From: Rhabditophanes sp. KR3021
Taxonomy: Eukaryota; Nematoda; Chromadorea; Rhabditida; Alloionematidae
NCBI GenBank assembly: GCA_963281155.1
Contig: CAUJLY010000003.1
Location: forward strand, 6,510,001-6,574,000
Reading direction: 5' to 3'
DNA: 64,000 nt
Each line of letters opens with the position of its first letter. Position 1 is the first letter of the stretch. The translations under genes and the position numbers were made by a program. Below the pieces are notes generated by a model. That model was not told the DNA's origin. It worked only from the letters and a program-made list of their open reading frames with translations, and searched no databases. Below are positions 9,797 to 20,125 of this stretch, piece after piece.

Positions 9797-11941
9797 TTAA
9801 CTATAAGTGTAATCATATTCCGATAATAAGGCCCTGTACATAATGTAGTCTTGTGTCTTAGCCATAAAAGTTCTGAAGAAATATAATTTGCTAGAGGTGA
9901 CGTCTAGTTGGATAGGTAGCTTGGGTATTGGGGTGGTGCAGAAGCATCCTTTGTAGGTGCCTTGGAGTTTGGTTTGTTTGTGCATTTTGTCGCACTTGAT
10001 GTTGAGGAGAGTGGTTGTGGAGGGTAGTTTCCAATTGGCGTCGTCTTGGTTGCACTCAGTGAAGACTGATTTGAGGACTCTGAATTGTTCGAAGTAGTCG
10101 GTCGGTAAGATGAAATAAGGATTTCTTTTGAAATAAATGCAAATGAATTCCAAATTTTTGTAACGTTTCGCCAACTCATCCCCGAAATTAACATCATACA
10201 CTTCACAGTTTGTTATTCGCAATGATCTTAAGCCTTCATGCGCCGACAGAATCATCTTCTGAACCTCGTTAATCCTTTTACTTACTTCACATCGTGGATT
10301 AAAATCAAGATGAAGCTGTTGAAGCTTCCACATTTTTCCAATAGCTACAAACATTTGACTAACTTCATCAATATTATAAAAAAGTTGCAGCTTCAACCTA
10401 AGACACACCAAGTGGTCAAAATTATTACTGGTCATTGAGTCAAAAAAATCATAAAAGGCATCGCATTTCTCATCAAAGTCACTTATGTTTAAAAATAAGC
10501 CAACAGGGTAATCTTTCAACAAATTTGATGAAGGGATTTTAAATGTCAATTGATCATTTGCAATAATATAGTTTGATCTGACCTTCCTGACGATGTCCTG
10601 ATCTTTAGGATTCCATTTCGGAGCCCATTCTATCAAATTAAGTGGTGGAAAAGTTTCAGCTTCTGACTTTATTATGGAAAATTCATCCGTTTCAGATTTG
10701 CCAATTTTTTGTTTTACTAAGCAATTTAAATCACTGGTAGAAGAATTTTTACTCATCTCTTGATTTCTTTGCTTTTGACGTTCCCTCAAAATATGGTTCT
10801 TTTTTTCAATGGATAAGTTTTCTATTGAAGTAAATATGTATTTTTTAAACCCAAATTCGTCATCGCTATTGTCACTATCATTCCAATAATTGTCTCCATA
10901 ACACATTATCTTATTAGGAAAGTCATAATCAATGTCGTCGGTAAAAATACTGTCTACGTCGTCGTCATCGGTAAACAAATTAACCGAATCCCCATCGACT
11001 TGGTGTACATTTTCTAATTTCATTACATCTTCCACACGTTTCTCCTCATTCAATTTTCTTGTATCCAATACCTTCTTACCATCCTCATACGTATCAAGTT
11101 CATGAAACAATGCAAAGACATGATTAAGCAATGCAACGTTATGAGCATAACATCTGCCGGAACATTTATCATCATACATATGAAATATATAATAGCTGTC
11201 TTCTTGATTAGGCAAGATATTAGTAAAACGATAACTAGCAAGATGATTTACTTGTATAAATTGACTTTCTAGTTGAATATATAATCCAAATACTTTGACA
11301 TTTGGCATCCCTTGCAAGATATGCTTTCCATCATATTCAATACAAAAATTAAAAACATCTTCCATGCTAATAGATTTGATTTGGACGATGTTGGTGGATC
11401 TAAGTTTAGACAAGATGGGTGAAATGTACGAAGTTAAACCAACTCTACTTTTTCCTTCTTCATACCCACTACAATAACCAGTAAAATCAAGGGTATGGAA
11501 ATACTGATGATCGTCCAAAATCTCCTGCAAAATTGTCAAAATAGCAAAATAAAATTTTTCCTTCCTATCTTCAGATCCATGCAAGTCAATACAAACATGT
11601 AACCTGCCACGATCATCATGTTCCATATTGCAACAAAGTTTTAAAACTCTGAAAATTTCTTCTATATTATTGCATTCATTTCCGAAGATAAAAGCTGTTA
11701 ATTCGGCATTTTTTTTGAGGCGAAATGATACCGATGGTGTAAAGGAGAGTCTTAAACGTGGAAAAGGTAATTGGATGGAGATGTTGTCTTTGACGTCTGC
11801 ATCACTCACATTTAGTAATGGAAATTTTTCGTGTTCAGGTTCAATTTGTATGTTGACGTGTTCTTTTGTTTCAGTTATTGTGCTTAATTTAGAGAAAACA
11901 ATCTCTGTGTTACGGGTGCGATTTTTTGATTCAGGACCCAT
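9797..11941 (-). CDS. Intronless orphan protein, 714 aa, with probable internal duplication
   Basis: One uninterrupted frame starts at the ATG at 11941 and ends at 9797. It has no signal peptide or membrane helix. The N-terminal part (residues about 60-280) and C-terminal part (about 430-700) share a similar pattern of alternating strands and helices. Examples are YFHTLDF near residue 150 and LQQLHLDFN near 565, both after a helix ending in a variable loop, which suggests an old duplication or LRR/F-box-associated-like repeats. The centre (about 310-430) is acidic and low in complexity (DDDDVDSIFTDDIDYDF). I do not recognise the family. Nematodes have large families of F-box/FTH-type proteins with weak LRR-like halves, but no F-box is visible. 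A gene of this length without introns is unusual here. It ends 123 bp from the convergent phosphatase gene. Confidence 0.75.
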   Translation of the reverse strand: MGPESKNRTRNTEIVFSKLSTITETKEHVNIQIEPEHEKFPLLNVSDADVKDNISIQLPFPRLRLSFTPSVSFRLKKNAELTAFIFGNECNNIEEIFRVLKLCCNMEHDDRGRLHVCIDLHGSEDRKEKFYFAILTILQEILDDHQYFHTLDFTGYCSGYEEGKSRVGLTSYISPILSKLRSTNIVQIKSISMEDVFNFCIEYDGKHILQGMPNVKVFGLYIQLESQFIQVNHLASYRFTNILPNQEDSYYIFHMYDDKCSGRCYAHNVALLNHVFALFHELDTYEDGKKVLDTRKLNEEKRVEDVMKLENVHQVDGDSVNLFTDDDDVDSIFTDDIDYDFPNKIMCYGDNYWNDSDNSDDEFGFKKYIFTSIENLSIEKKNHILRERQKQRNQEMSKNSSTSDLNCLVKQKIGKSETDEFSIIKSEAETFPPLNLIEWAPKWNPKDQDIVRKVRSNYIIANDQLTFKIPSSNLLKDYPVGLFLNISDFDEKCDAFYDFFDSMTSNNFDHLVCLRLKLQLFYNIDEVSQMFVAIGKMWKLQQLHLDFNPRCEVSKRINEVQKMILSAHEGLRSLRITNCEVYDVNFGDELAKRYKNLEFICIYFKRNPYFILPTDYFEQFRVLKSVFTECNQDDANWKLPSTTTLLNIKCDKMHKQTKLQGTYKGCFCTTPIPKLPIQLDVTSSKLYFFRTFMAKTQDYIMYRALLSEYDYTYS

Positions 11942-14900
11942 ATTAAATAAATGATTTCAATAGATAGCTTTAATATATTTAGTATTAACTTGTGCCCATT
12001 CACTTATTAACCTAAAACAAAAAAAATACAATTAATCCAACAAAAACACACAAAGCATCGAAGCAAAGCAACGCACCCATCCTAATAAAAAACTACACAC
12101 ATTTAAATATCAACATAAACAATAATGTCTGAATATTGATTTTAGTACAAAATATATTTTATAATGGGAAGTTATAGGAGTATGTGTGTTGTCTCTTATC
12201 ATCGCTGTAAATGCAAGAAGTTAAGGTATGAGTTTATGGTATTGGATGGCTTGGCGCATCAGATATTTACATCATTTTTCATAATGGTTCAAGGTAAAGG
12301 CAAAATGGAGAGGCATTTTTTAAATAATTTAGGTAGTTGTTTGTGGAGATGGAAATGATACAATTGAATCACATGTCATGAATGTGTGTTTTTAGCTGTA
12401 CATAAATGACGAATATTTTAAAAAATAGATTGATTCGAAGAGAAAGGAACAACAAATAATTTTATTGGTTGGAATAATATTGTTATTAATATTAATGAAT
12501 GGCAAACATAGTGTCTACGAATAGGCTTGATAATATTTTCATTTGGCTTAGACACAAATATGAAAATTGTTTTGGCAAAAACAAATTCTGTCTGGAAATA
12601 AATAAACTAAAAATATATGAGTATGTATCTAAGTATGCCTAGTTCGCTGTTGATGGTAGATAATCTTTTCTAAAAATATCCATTCAATACAAAATAATTT
12701 TTGGAACGAATATAAATTGATGGTGCACTTTGTTTAATATCAAATGAGATCTGAATAAAGGAAGACATTTTGATAGTTCTTTTGTCGCCATTGAGTTGTT
12801 GCATAAATGTTGTATGCACTTTCATTTTTTGCAACAAGTTATTTATAACCAATAAATTAATTTAGGTAAAGAATGGTCAACTTCAAGAAGTGTAGCTAGT
12901 ACGCTAATTAATTTCTGTATAAAAAAATGTCGTCGAGTGTATTCACAACACTAATTAATTCCAAAACAAAAAGAATGAATTTATTATTTCAAAAAATTGT
13001 AAACTTCAACATGTCTAAGTGTCCGATAACAAGCAAAACATAAAATCTAAATATACATGTATTTGCTTAAACCTGTCTTCCAAACATACACACATCTTTC
13101 TATTGTCGATCTCCAAAAAAGAAAATAATTCTTTTCGAATAAGAATAGGTAACATAATCAAAAGATAAGAAAGGTATTCACAATTGTATGGATTACATAA
13201 AGAGATGTTGCATTTGGATGGTTTTGTTATTTGAACCAAAAAATTGTTTTGTTGCTGGAATCTAGAAATTATTATTAACTTTTGGTAGCAGACTTATTGT
13301 TTACTATTTTTGAATTCAAATGTCAAAGGAATAATGTTTGTAATATTAAGAAATGTGCCATTTTGTGATTAAACAAATTGTTCCCTGTCTAACATCTTTA
13401 GACACCAATTTATTATAAATAAAAGTAAAGAAAAACTAGAAACTCAGCTTATAAATAAGATCTTCAAAAATAATTTCCGCTACCCATTGACCATTGGACG
13501 AAAGTCGTTGATTACGTAAATGCATTAAAATTCCACTTAATTATATCTTCCTCTTAGTGCAACAAAAAGCAGATGACACTTGATTATATTTTGGTATAAG
13601 ACTTGTTTTTTGTAATCTTGATACCGATTAATCTTCTTACCACAAGTTTCATCATTCTATCAAATTTGTTTTATCAAGTTTAATAAAAAGTGCAAGCTAT
13701 AAATAAAAACAATCTCTTGTAGTGGAAACTTTTTGCATACAACTTTTGACATCATTTTTATGTTTTTGTTCACAACAACATCATAGTTATTTAATACTAT
13801 ATAGTCACTGAGAAGGTAAGAACTCTTCTAGATTGAATATAATGATCATAAAAAGAGTGAACTAATATATAATAATCAGCAAATATGTGTGTTGATTGTG
13901 AGAATATGTAAATATTGAAAAGATGACTTAACTTTCCTCTTTCCCGACCCAAAACAAATTAGCAGATAAATTTGTGTATATTAGAAGGTCCATTTAAACA
14001 TAAAAAGGAGACACCCCACAATTTTTAAAAGACAATCGACAATGACAGGCAAAGGCTAATAAATGAGGTAATTCATTTTCAAAAAGCACGTCATTGTCAA
14101 AAACTCTTTTTGATTTCTTGCAACACGATAAGAAAAGGTTATAGGTAAAGGTAATACTTATTATATCTTTAGAGATATTACTGATTTTAGTGATATTTGC
14201 TAATATTTGCTAATATTAAACGATATTAGGGCGATTCACTCATTTTTTGACCACTTAAAAACTTTTACTCATCCTTATTAAAATTTCATAAGCTAAAATT
14301 GATCTCAAGTTTGTTTATCAATCATAACCACTTAATTTTTTGTAAACCCAAAAACACATATCATCTCCTCATATTCAACAAAAGAAATCGCATTGTCCTG
14401 ATTTAAGCTTCTTCCAAAAAGATTTGAGTGCAATTGACTTTTGACTACAATTATCTCCTCATTTATCACAAATAATCATCATTAAAGTTTGTTGATTGCC
14501 TAACACTTTAATCTTAAAGCTATTAAAATGTTCCTTGATGTGGTACTATTTAACGTATTACTATTCTTTTCTTTTTCGTGCCTTTCTTATCATCTTGTCA
14601 TACTATCCCAAATCACTTGACTTACTCATTTTGAGAATGATTAATTTTTTAAACAAAATTCCCAAACCGTCTCTTTCATTTTTAGTTTTATATTTTTGGG
14701 TCAACCTAAAATTCTCTACATTTTTTCAGTTTAACAAACATATTTTAGATTATCTAATTTTGAAAATTATTAAGTTGTTCGACCAAAGTTCCCAAACAGT
14801 CTCGCTCATCTATCTGATTAGCTTAATTTTTTAGTTTAATATTTTTTACAACATCTTTGAATTGTCAAAATTTTTTAGGTTAAGTTAATTTAGATAATCT

Positions 14901-15296
14901 AATTTCGAGACCTGAGTCATCTTACAGGATTACACCGTTTTGTGTAGCAAGACTAGAAACTTTTGATATACCTCAATCTTCAAATCATTTTGTTTCACCA
15001 CACTATTTTTAAACAAAAAAGTGTTTAAATGAAAAGGACAACCTCTATACTTTATTCGACTCTTTAAAAGATCTGTATCTATTGTTAGGACCAACGAATG
15101 AGTTTGTGTGTTGTTTGAAAGAAGTTACCTCGAAATACATACACCCTTTTTTCTTTGAAGAAAGACGGAAACTAGTACCACAAAACAGAGGACTTTCTTA
15201 CCAAATACCTGAATCTTTTTGTATAAATATCCATCTATTTGGCCTTTCATTCATTCTATTTTTATTTGATCCAATTTAGATTATACCATCTCAAGC
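11942..15296. other. Long AT-rich intergenic region
   Basis: About 3.35 kb. Short open frames at 12164, 12670, 13015 and 14496 are low complexity or start from non-ATG codons, and none extends by splicing. It contains short direct repeats (near 14195-14230) and an imperfect tandem duplication (14626-14850). The last few hundred bases should hold the promoter of the GST gene. No RNA gene was recognised. Confidence 0.5.
14626..14850. repeat. Imperfect two-copy tandem repeat, period about 120 bp
   Basis: Copy 1 begins with ACTTACTCATTTTGAGAATG and contains CCCAAACCGTCTCTTTCAT. Copy 2 (from about 14748) begins GATTATCTAATTTTGAAAAT and contains CCCAAACAGTCTCGCTCAT. Each copy then runs into TTTAGTTTTATATTTT or TTTAGTTTAATATTTT. 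Divergence is substantial, so this is an old local duplication. Confidence 0.6.
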
Positions 15297-17169
15297 ATGG
15301 TTGCTCCTAATTGCACTGCCTCAGCAGCCATATGTATGCAATTCCTAACTGAACTTGCTTCCATCATACTAATCAGACAGCCATTCGACCAAATGCCCAT
15401 CATAAACCAAAGTATTGCCGATGGAGTATTCAACAAATACCATAATATACCTAATGACAGGCCTTCTATTGCTGGTTCAAGGCAATTTAGATCTTATGGA
15501 ACATACAATTCTGCTAATAATAGAAATACTTATAATGGTTACAATCCAGCTACTAATTATGCCCTTGGCAATAATATACGAGGCCTTGAGTCGAAGACAT
15601 TGCATCAAGGGTCTTACGAACCTTACCTTCAACCAAAGTCGTTTAGACTTTTTTCGATGAGATTTTGTCCTTATGCGGAAAGGGCTGTTATCTATTTTGC
15701 GAAGAAAAACATTCCAGTCGAAGGTAATTAAATTTTTATTTCCATTTACATTGATATTTTAGTGGTGAACGTTAATCCGGATAAAGGTCCAAATTGGTTT
15801 ATAGCAAAATCGCCCCTCGGCCGCGTCCCCACTCTCGAATACGACGGAAAATTCATCTACGAATCTAATGTTTTAGTAGAATACTTAGACGAAATCTACC
15901 CCGAAACCTCCGTCCTGCCCGCCGATCCCTACCTAAAAGCACAACAAAAAATTTTAGTCGAAAGATTATCAAGTGTAAGTTAAAAACAAATCAAATCTTA
16001 TCTTACATTGTTTTCTAGTTCTCAAATGTGATGTATCAATTTTTCCAAAACTCCAACTCATTTTCAATGCAAAATATCGACAACAACTTGCATAAAGCCC
16101 TAAGAACAGGGGAAGATTTGTTGGTTGATCATTATTTTGGTGGGTCCAGTATTGGATATGCTGACATTTTGATTTGGCCCTTCCTCGAAAGATTAGAATT
16201 AATCACCATGAATCCATACACTCAATTTAGATACTTTCCAGGTCGACTTTCCCTCTCGTGGACATGACTAATTTTATTTTAATTTTAGGTAATAATTTAA
16301 AACATATGGGAAGGTTAAATAGTCACAATAAAATAAAGACAATTCCATGATTGAAGTCAAACCAAGCAAAGGAAGATGATGATGTCGTCAACATCTAACG
16401 GATGTTGAAATCATGCATACTCACTCAAATATGTTTATTAAAAATGGGGGAAATATTTAAAGTACATAGACACAATATTATTCGATAATATTAGTTAAAT
16501 TCTCATACATGTCGCTGAGGCAATTTGTGATATTCTCTTTGTGATTGTTAGATGCTTCACAAACATTACGCCACTAGATTGTCTAGAGGAATCGACGTTA
16601 CCTAGGGCATTTCGATGGACCATAATTACTGCATATTCAAGGGCAAGTGGTTCATTTGAAGATAAGTTACCAATATGAACAGCCACCATCTTTCTTTGAT
16701 TTTTAAGGTGCCAATAATGATTGCATCCTTAGCATTAGGAGGATGAATCTGGAATAGCGACGTTTAGCATTATTGATATGCTTATAAAATCTCGATTCGA
16801 CAATGCCTGACACTTTACAGTACAAAATTCATCTCATGAATTCATCCAAAGTTAACTTCTTAGCTTGACCAATTAACGTCATATTAGAACAGCATTATAT
16901 TCAAATTTATAATTTAGTAAACACAAAAATTGACCTGGGTGACACAAACTCTTTTACAAAATATTCTGGATAAGAATAATTAAATCAGAAATAAGTACAT
17001 TTATTTACCCTTTATTGCAGGAATGAATTATCCCAAAATGGGAGCTTACATTGCTCGAATGCAAAGACAGCCCGAAATCAAATATGCCTCAAGACCTTTA
17101 AATGATCACAAAGGATTTATTGACAGTTTCTCGAGAGGTTCACCTAACTATGATTACCCAAGCATGTAA
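15297..17169 (+). CDS. Omega-class glutathione S-transferase with long N-terminal extension
   Basis: Exons are 15297-15723, 15763-15974, 16019-16241 and 17021-17169, giving 336 aa. The GST core begins near residue 115 with [20 protein letters not shown]; the Cys in FCPYAER is the omega-class active-site cysteine. It continues with [27 protein letters not shown] and [13 protein letters not shown] (glutathione-binding thioredoxin fold). The all-helical C-terminal domain contains [14 protein letters not shown]. Omega GSTs are thiol transferases and dehydroascorbate reductases of cytosol or nucleus. The unusual part is about 115 extra residues at the N-terminus: a short hydrophobic stretch (residues about 7-26) and an Asn/Tyr/Gly-rich low-complexity region, where canonical proteins have about 20. 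The last intron (779 nt) is far longer than the others. The C-terminal exon ends PNYDYPSM. Confidence 0.87.
16242..17020 (+). other. Large intron of the GST gene with a possible coding relic on the other strand
   Basis: Typical introns here are about 40 nt; this one is 779 nt. On the minus strand, 16689-16495 holds a 64-codon frame of normal, non-AT-biased composition ([19 protein letters not shown]). A second frame just upstream ([15 protein letters not shown]) joins only by a frameshift. This looks like a decayed insertion or pseudogene fragment. Its source is not recognised. Confidence 0.4.
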
Positions 17170-17423
17170 ACGATTCAGACTCCTTTTGTTTGAAGTTCAT
17201 TTATTTTAAATAATTTATAGTTTTATTTGGAAGCATAAGTTTCTTTGTATATAATAAATTTTAAAACGTTAAAGATGAGTGGTTGTTGTGGTAATAGATT
17301 TGTTAATTTAAAACATGTCGATGCATAAGACTAATTTGGCAATTACAAACAGGTTCACCAAAATTGTGTATATTTATATAGTGAATGTGGTTGATTGTTA
17401 CCATTTTCAAAAATAGAAAAATC

Positions 17424-17659
17424 ATGACCATAGTAAGTTTATTTGCTACTCATTTTTTATATTCACTTTATAGAAAGAAAATATTTCGAGATGTTGGGAC
17501 AGAACAAAAAGGTTATTTAAAAGAAAAAGACAAACTCCTACTAGTAGAGTTTCCAGAAATGTAACTAAAACCGGAGAAAGCATTGCCGACGCTGTTAATG
17601 ATGCTGCTAAGACTGTGTCGCATGATATTCAAAAAGTCGTTAACAAAGTCAATTCATAA
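17424..17659 (+). CDS. Small 64-aa basic protein with a 9-nt first coding exon
   Basis: The first coding exon is only ATG ACC ATA (17424-17432). A 41-nt intron with GTAAGT donor and TTTATAG acceptor follows, then exon 17474-17659. The product starts MTIKENISRCWDRTKRLF, has a basic stretch (KRKRQTPTSRVSRNV) and ends in an amphipathic helical segment (SIADAVNDAAKTVSHDIQKV). It has no signal peptide or membrane helix. A poly(A) signal (AATAAA, near 17675) lies just after the stop, which supports a real transcript. The family is unknown. The C-terminal helix with repeated Ala/Val and charged residues could bind a membrane or partner, but this is inference. It starts 254 bp after the GST stop on the same strand. 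Confidence 0.6.
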
Positions 17660-18510
17660 CTGACAATAATAAAAATAAAATTTGATCTAATATTTTGCCT
17701 TGTTGTTGTGTAATCGAATCACCACATAATTGCCTCGACTTAATGGCATTGTTCTTTTGTCAAAGTTTGATAAAAGTATCCAAATCTATTAATATCACCC
17801 ATCAAAAAAAGCCTTTTAACAAACTGAAAAGCTTTATCACTATTTATTTGTCACAAAAATGAGCAGCGATCGGATTGCTTTTAAAAACAATTAATCATTT
17901 ACCAAAAGCTTACTACTAGTAACCTATTAAAACATAGCAACAAGAGTCTTAGTATTGGCAAAAAGGTTTTGTACACCCACGGAATTTAAGGCGAAAATAA
18001 GCTTGGGGTTGTTTTGTTAATGGATGGATATGATATTGCTAGGTATATGTTGAAAGAGTGGGAGACACCATCTTTTTGTTGTTAGTGGTGATATTTATAA
18101 CAATATAAATGTTATAGGGTGATAATCAAAAATTGATATGTGTATTAAGAAAGGAGGCAAGGCTAAGCAATGATCAGTTGGTAGTAAGGGTTGGCACAGC
18201 ACAAATAAGATTAATTAGATTGAAAAATGGGCGAAAGCAAAAAGAGGTCCTATCACTTTGCCAGTCTAAGGATCTCTTTTGTGAGACCAGATATTTAAGA
18301 GAGTGTTGTTTATTACGTTTATTAAAAGATAGAATGTGGTAGTAGCTTGCGATTTTAGATATTTATTTATAGTAATAGTAGCTTTTACTTTTATTATTGT
18401 TAGTTGATTTGGATGGATTAGTCGGATTTGTCTTTAAGCTTGTGCGAGTATTGTGTACTAAAGTGTAGTCAATTCTTCTAAAGAGAGTTATTTTCAGATA
18501 AGGATTTAAA
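17660..18510. other. Intergenic, upstream of troponin T
   Basis: About 850 bp. It probably contains the muscle promoter of the troponin T gene. A 69-codon frame at 18133 starts at TTG and has no coding character. No motif was assigned with confidence. Confidence 0.4.
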
Positions 18511-20065
18511 ATGGTTTTCGAACGCACGTATGAAGACGAGGAGGAGGAAGAGTATGAAGATGAAGAAGAAGTAGGTGAGGAAGACGAAGCCGAAGTTGAA
18601 CCTGAATCAGAAGCCGCCGATGTCGAACCAGTAGCTGAAGTGGAAGAAGCGTAAGTTTTAGTTTATTTGGATAGACATCAATCTAATACAATAATCTATC
18701 TATTATTATTCCGATTATTTCTTGAACAATTTTATTAATGAGCATTTGTTATATAGAGCACCAGCTGAGGCTGCAGTTGAAACTAAGTAAGAAAAATACT
18801 TAAGAGTGTGCATGGTGTTAAAGCTTTTTGTATTAACTGCCTTTAACTCCTTATAATACATTTTTCATTAACTTACAATAATCTAAACTAATAGTGTGAT
18901 ATTAACAGTTTTAAATGTAACAAATAACCAATTGCAGTGGTGAGACAACTTCTTATTTGTTCTTTTCAGACCAAAGCCAAGACACCACCAGCCCGAGCCA
19001 GAACCAGAAGCCGAGTCTTTGACTGAAGCTGAGCGTGCTATGCAAGCCGCCAAGAAGCGTCACGAAGATGAAGAAGCCGCCAAGCTTCTTGATTACGAAT
19101 CTCGCCGTAAACTCGAGAAAGCTCAACAAGAGGAAGAACTACGTGCCTTGAAAGAAAAGCAAGAGAAGAGACGTGCCGAACGTGACATTGAAGAAGCTGA
19201 GTTTGCTGAACGTAGACGCCTAGCCGAAGAACACAGACGAAAAGACGAAGAAGAAAGAAAAGCCAAGATCGAAGCTGAAAAGGTCCGCAAGAATGAAGAA
19301 AAACTGAAGAGACAACAAATGATGGCTGGATCCTTTGCCGGAGGTGTTGGCGGAGTGGGAGCTGGAAGAAACTTCACCGTGGACAAGAAAGAAGTTCGTG
19401 ATGGAGTGACTTCTCTTGCCGGGCCAAAGAAAGGCCCTGGCCTGACCGCTGAACAACAACAAGAAGCCAAGAAATTGTTCCTTGCTGCTGTTTCAAGAAA
19501 GCCAGATATTGCCAACATGATGCCAAATGACCTCAAAGTTGCCATCAAAAATCTCCATGCCCGTATCGTTAAGCTGGAAGCTGACAAGTACGATTTAGAA
19601 AAGAGATCCGAAAGACAAGAGTACGATCTTAAAGAATTGTCAGAAAGACAAAGACAAGTCGCCAGAAACAAGGCTTTGTCCAAAGGTCTAGATGCCGAAG
19701 AAGCCGCCACTTCTGCCCATCCACCCAAGATTACAGTTTTCTCTAAATTCGACCGTCAAATCGACAGAAGATCCTACGGAGACAGAAGAACTTTGTTCGC
19801 TGTCATCAAGAAAGAAATGGTACCAAAGATCGCCCACGGAACCGCTAGACCCCCACCAGAGTGGGGCAGAAAAGCCAATGAGGAATTGGAATTACTGAGA
19901 AAGAATCTTGAGCCACCAAAGTATGTTGAACAAGTGAAGGCTGAAGGAGATGCAGCTAGACCCCCCGTCGAGCCCATTCCACTTCAAGTTCCTAATGCTG
20001 ATGAGTTCGAGGAGTTGCTTCCTGCTGAAGATGCCCCCCAAGAAGCTGCTCCAGTTGAGGCTTGA
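18511..20065 (+). CDS. Troponin T
   Basis: Exons are 18511-18650, 18757-18786 (30 nt) and 18970-20065, giving 421 aa (C. elegans TnT forms are about 400 aa). Troponin T anchors the troponin complex to tropomyosin on muscle thin filaments and couples calcium binding to contraction. The first 50 residues are extremely acidic ([19 protein letters not shown]), followed by an Ala/Glu/Pro-rich hypervariable region. Then comes the long charged coiled coil (about residues 70-185; the C. elegans-type [15 protein letters not shown] is visible), the conserved second half with [25 protein letters not shown]-like [15 protein letters not shown], and a long Pro/Glu/Ala-rich C-terminal extension typical of invertebrate TnT. 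The 30-nt exon is flanked by introns of the same phase, so it can be included or skipped in frame. An AATAAA lies near 20095. It is convergent with the receptor gene 60 bp away. Confidence 0.93.
18757..18786 (+). other. 30-nt symmetric (possible cassette) exon of troponin T
   Basis: It adds ten mostly Ala/Glu/Pro residues. Joining 18650 directly to 18970 also keeps the frame (GC + A), so alternative inclusion in the hypervariable region is possible. Confidence 0.5.
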
Positions 20066-20125
20066 TTGATTAAAAGATTGGGACTTTATGCGTTAATAAA
20101 CTCTTTATTCATTTAAAAAAGAAGA

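Noticed and set aside
12164..12358. 64-codon frame beginning with ATG (MGSYRSMCVV)
   Set aside because: Isolated, no intron structure or domain, and weak composition; could be a tiny gene but support is lacking.
14496..14834. 112-codon hydrophobic frame
   Set aside because: TTG start, Leu/Phe/Ile richness follows from AT-rich repeats; it spans the tandem duplication.
19123..19728. Long antisense frame over troponin T
   Set aside because: Ser/Ala-rich shadow of the charged coiled-coil coding strand.
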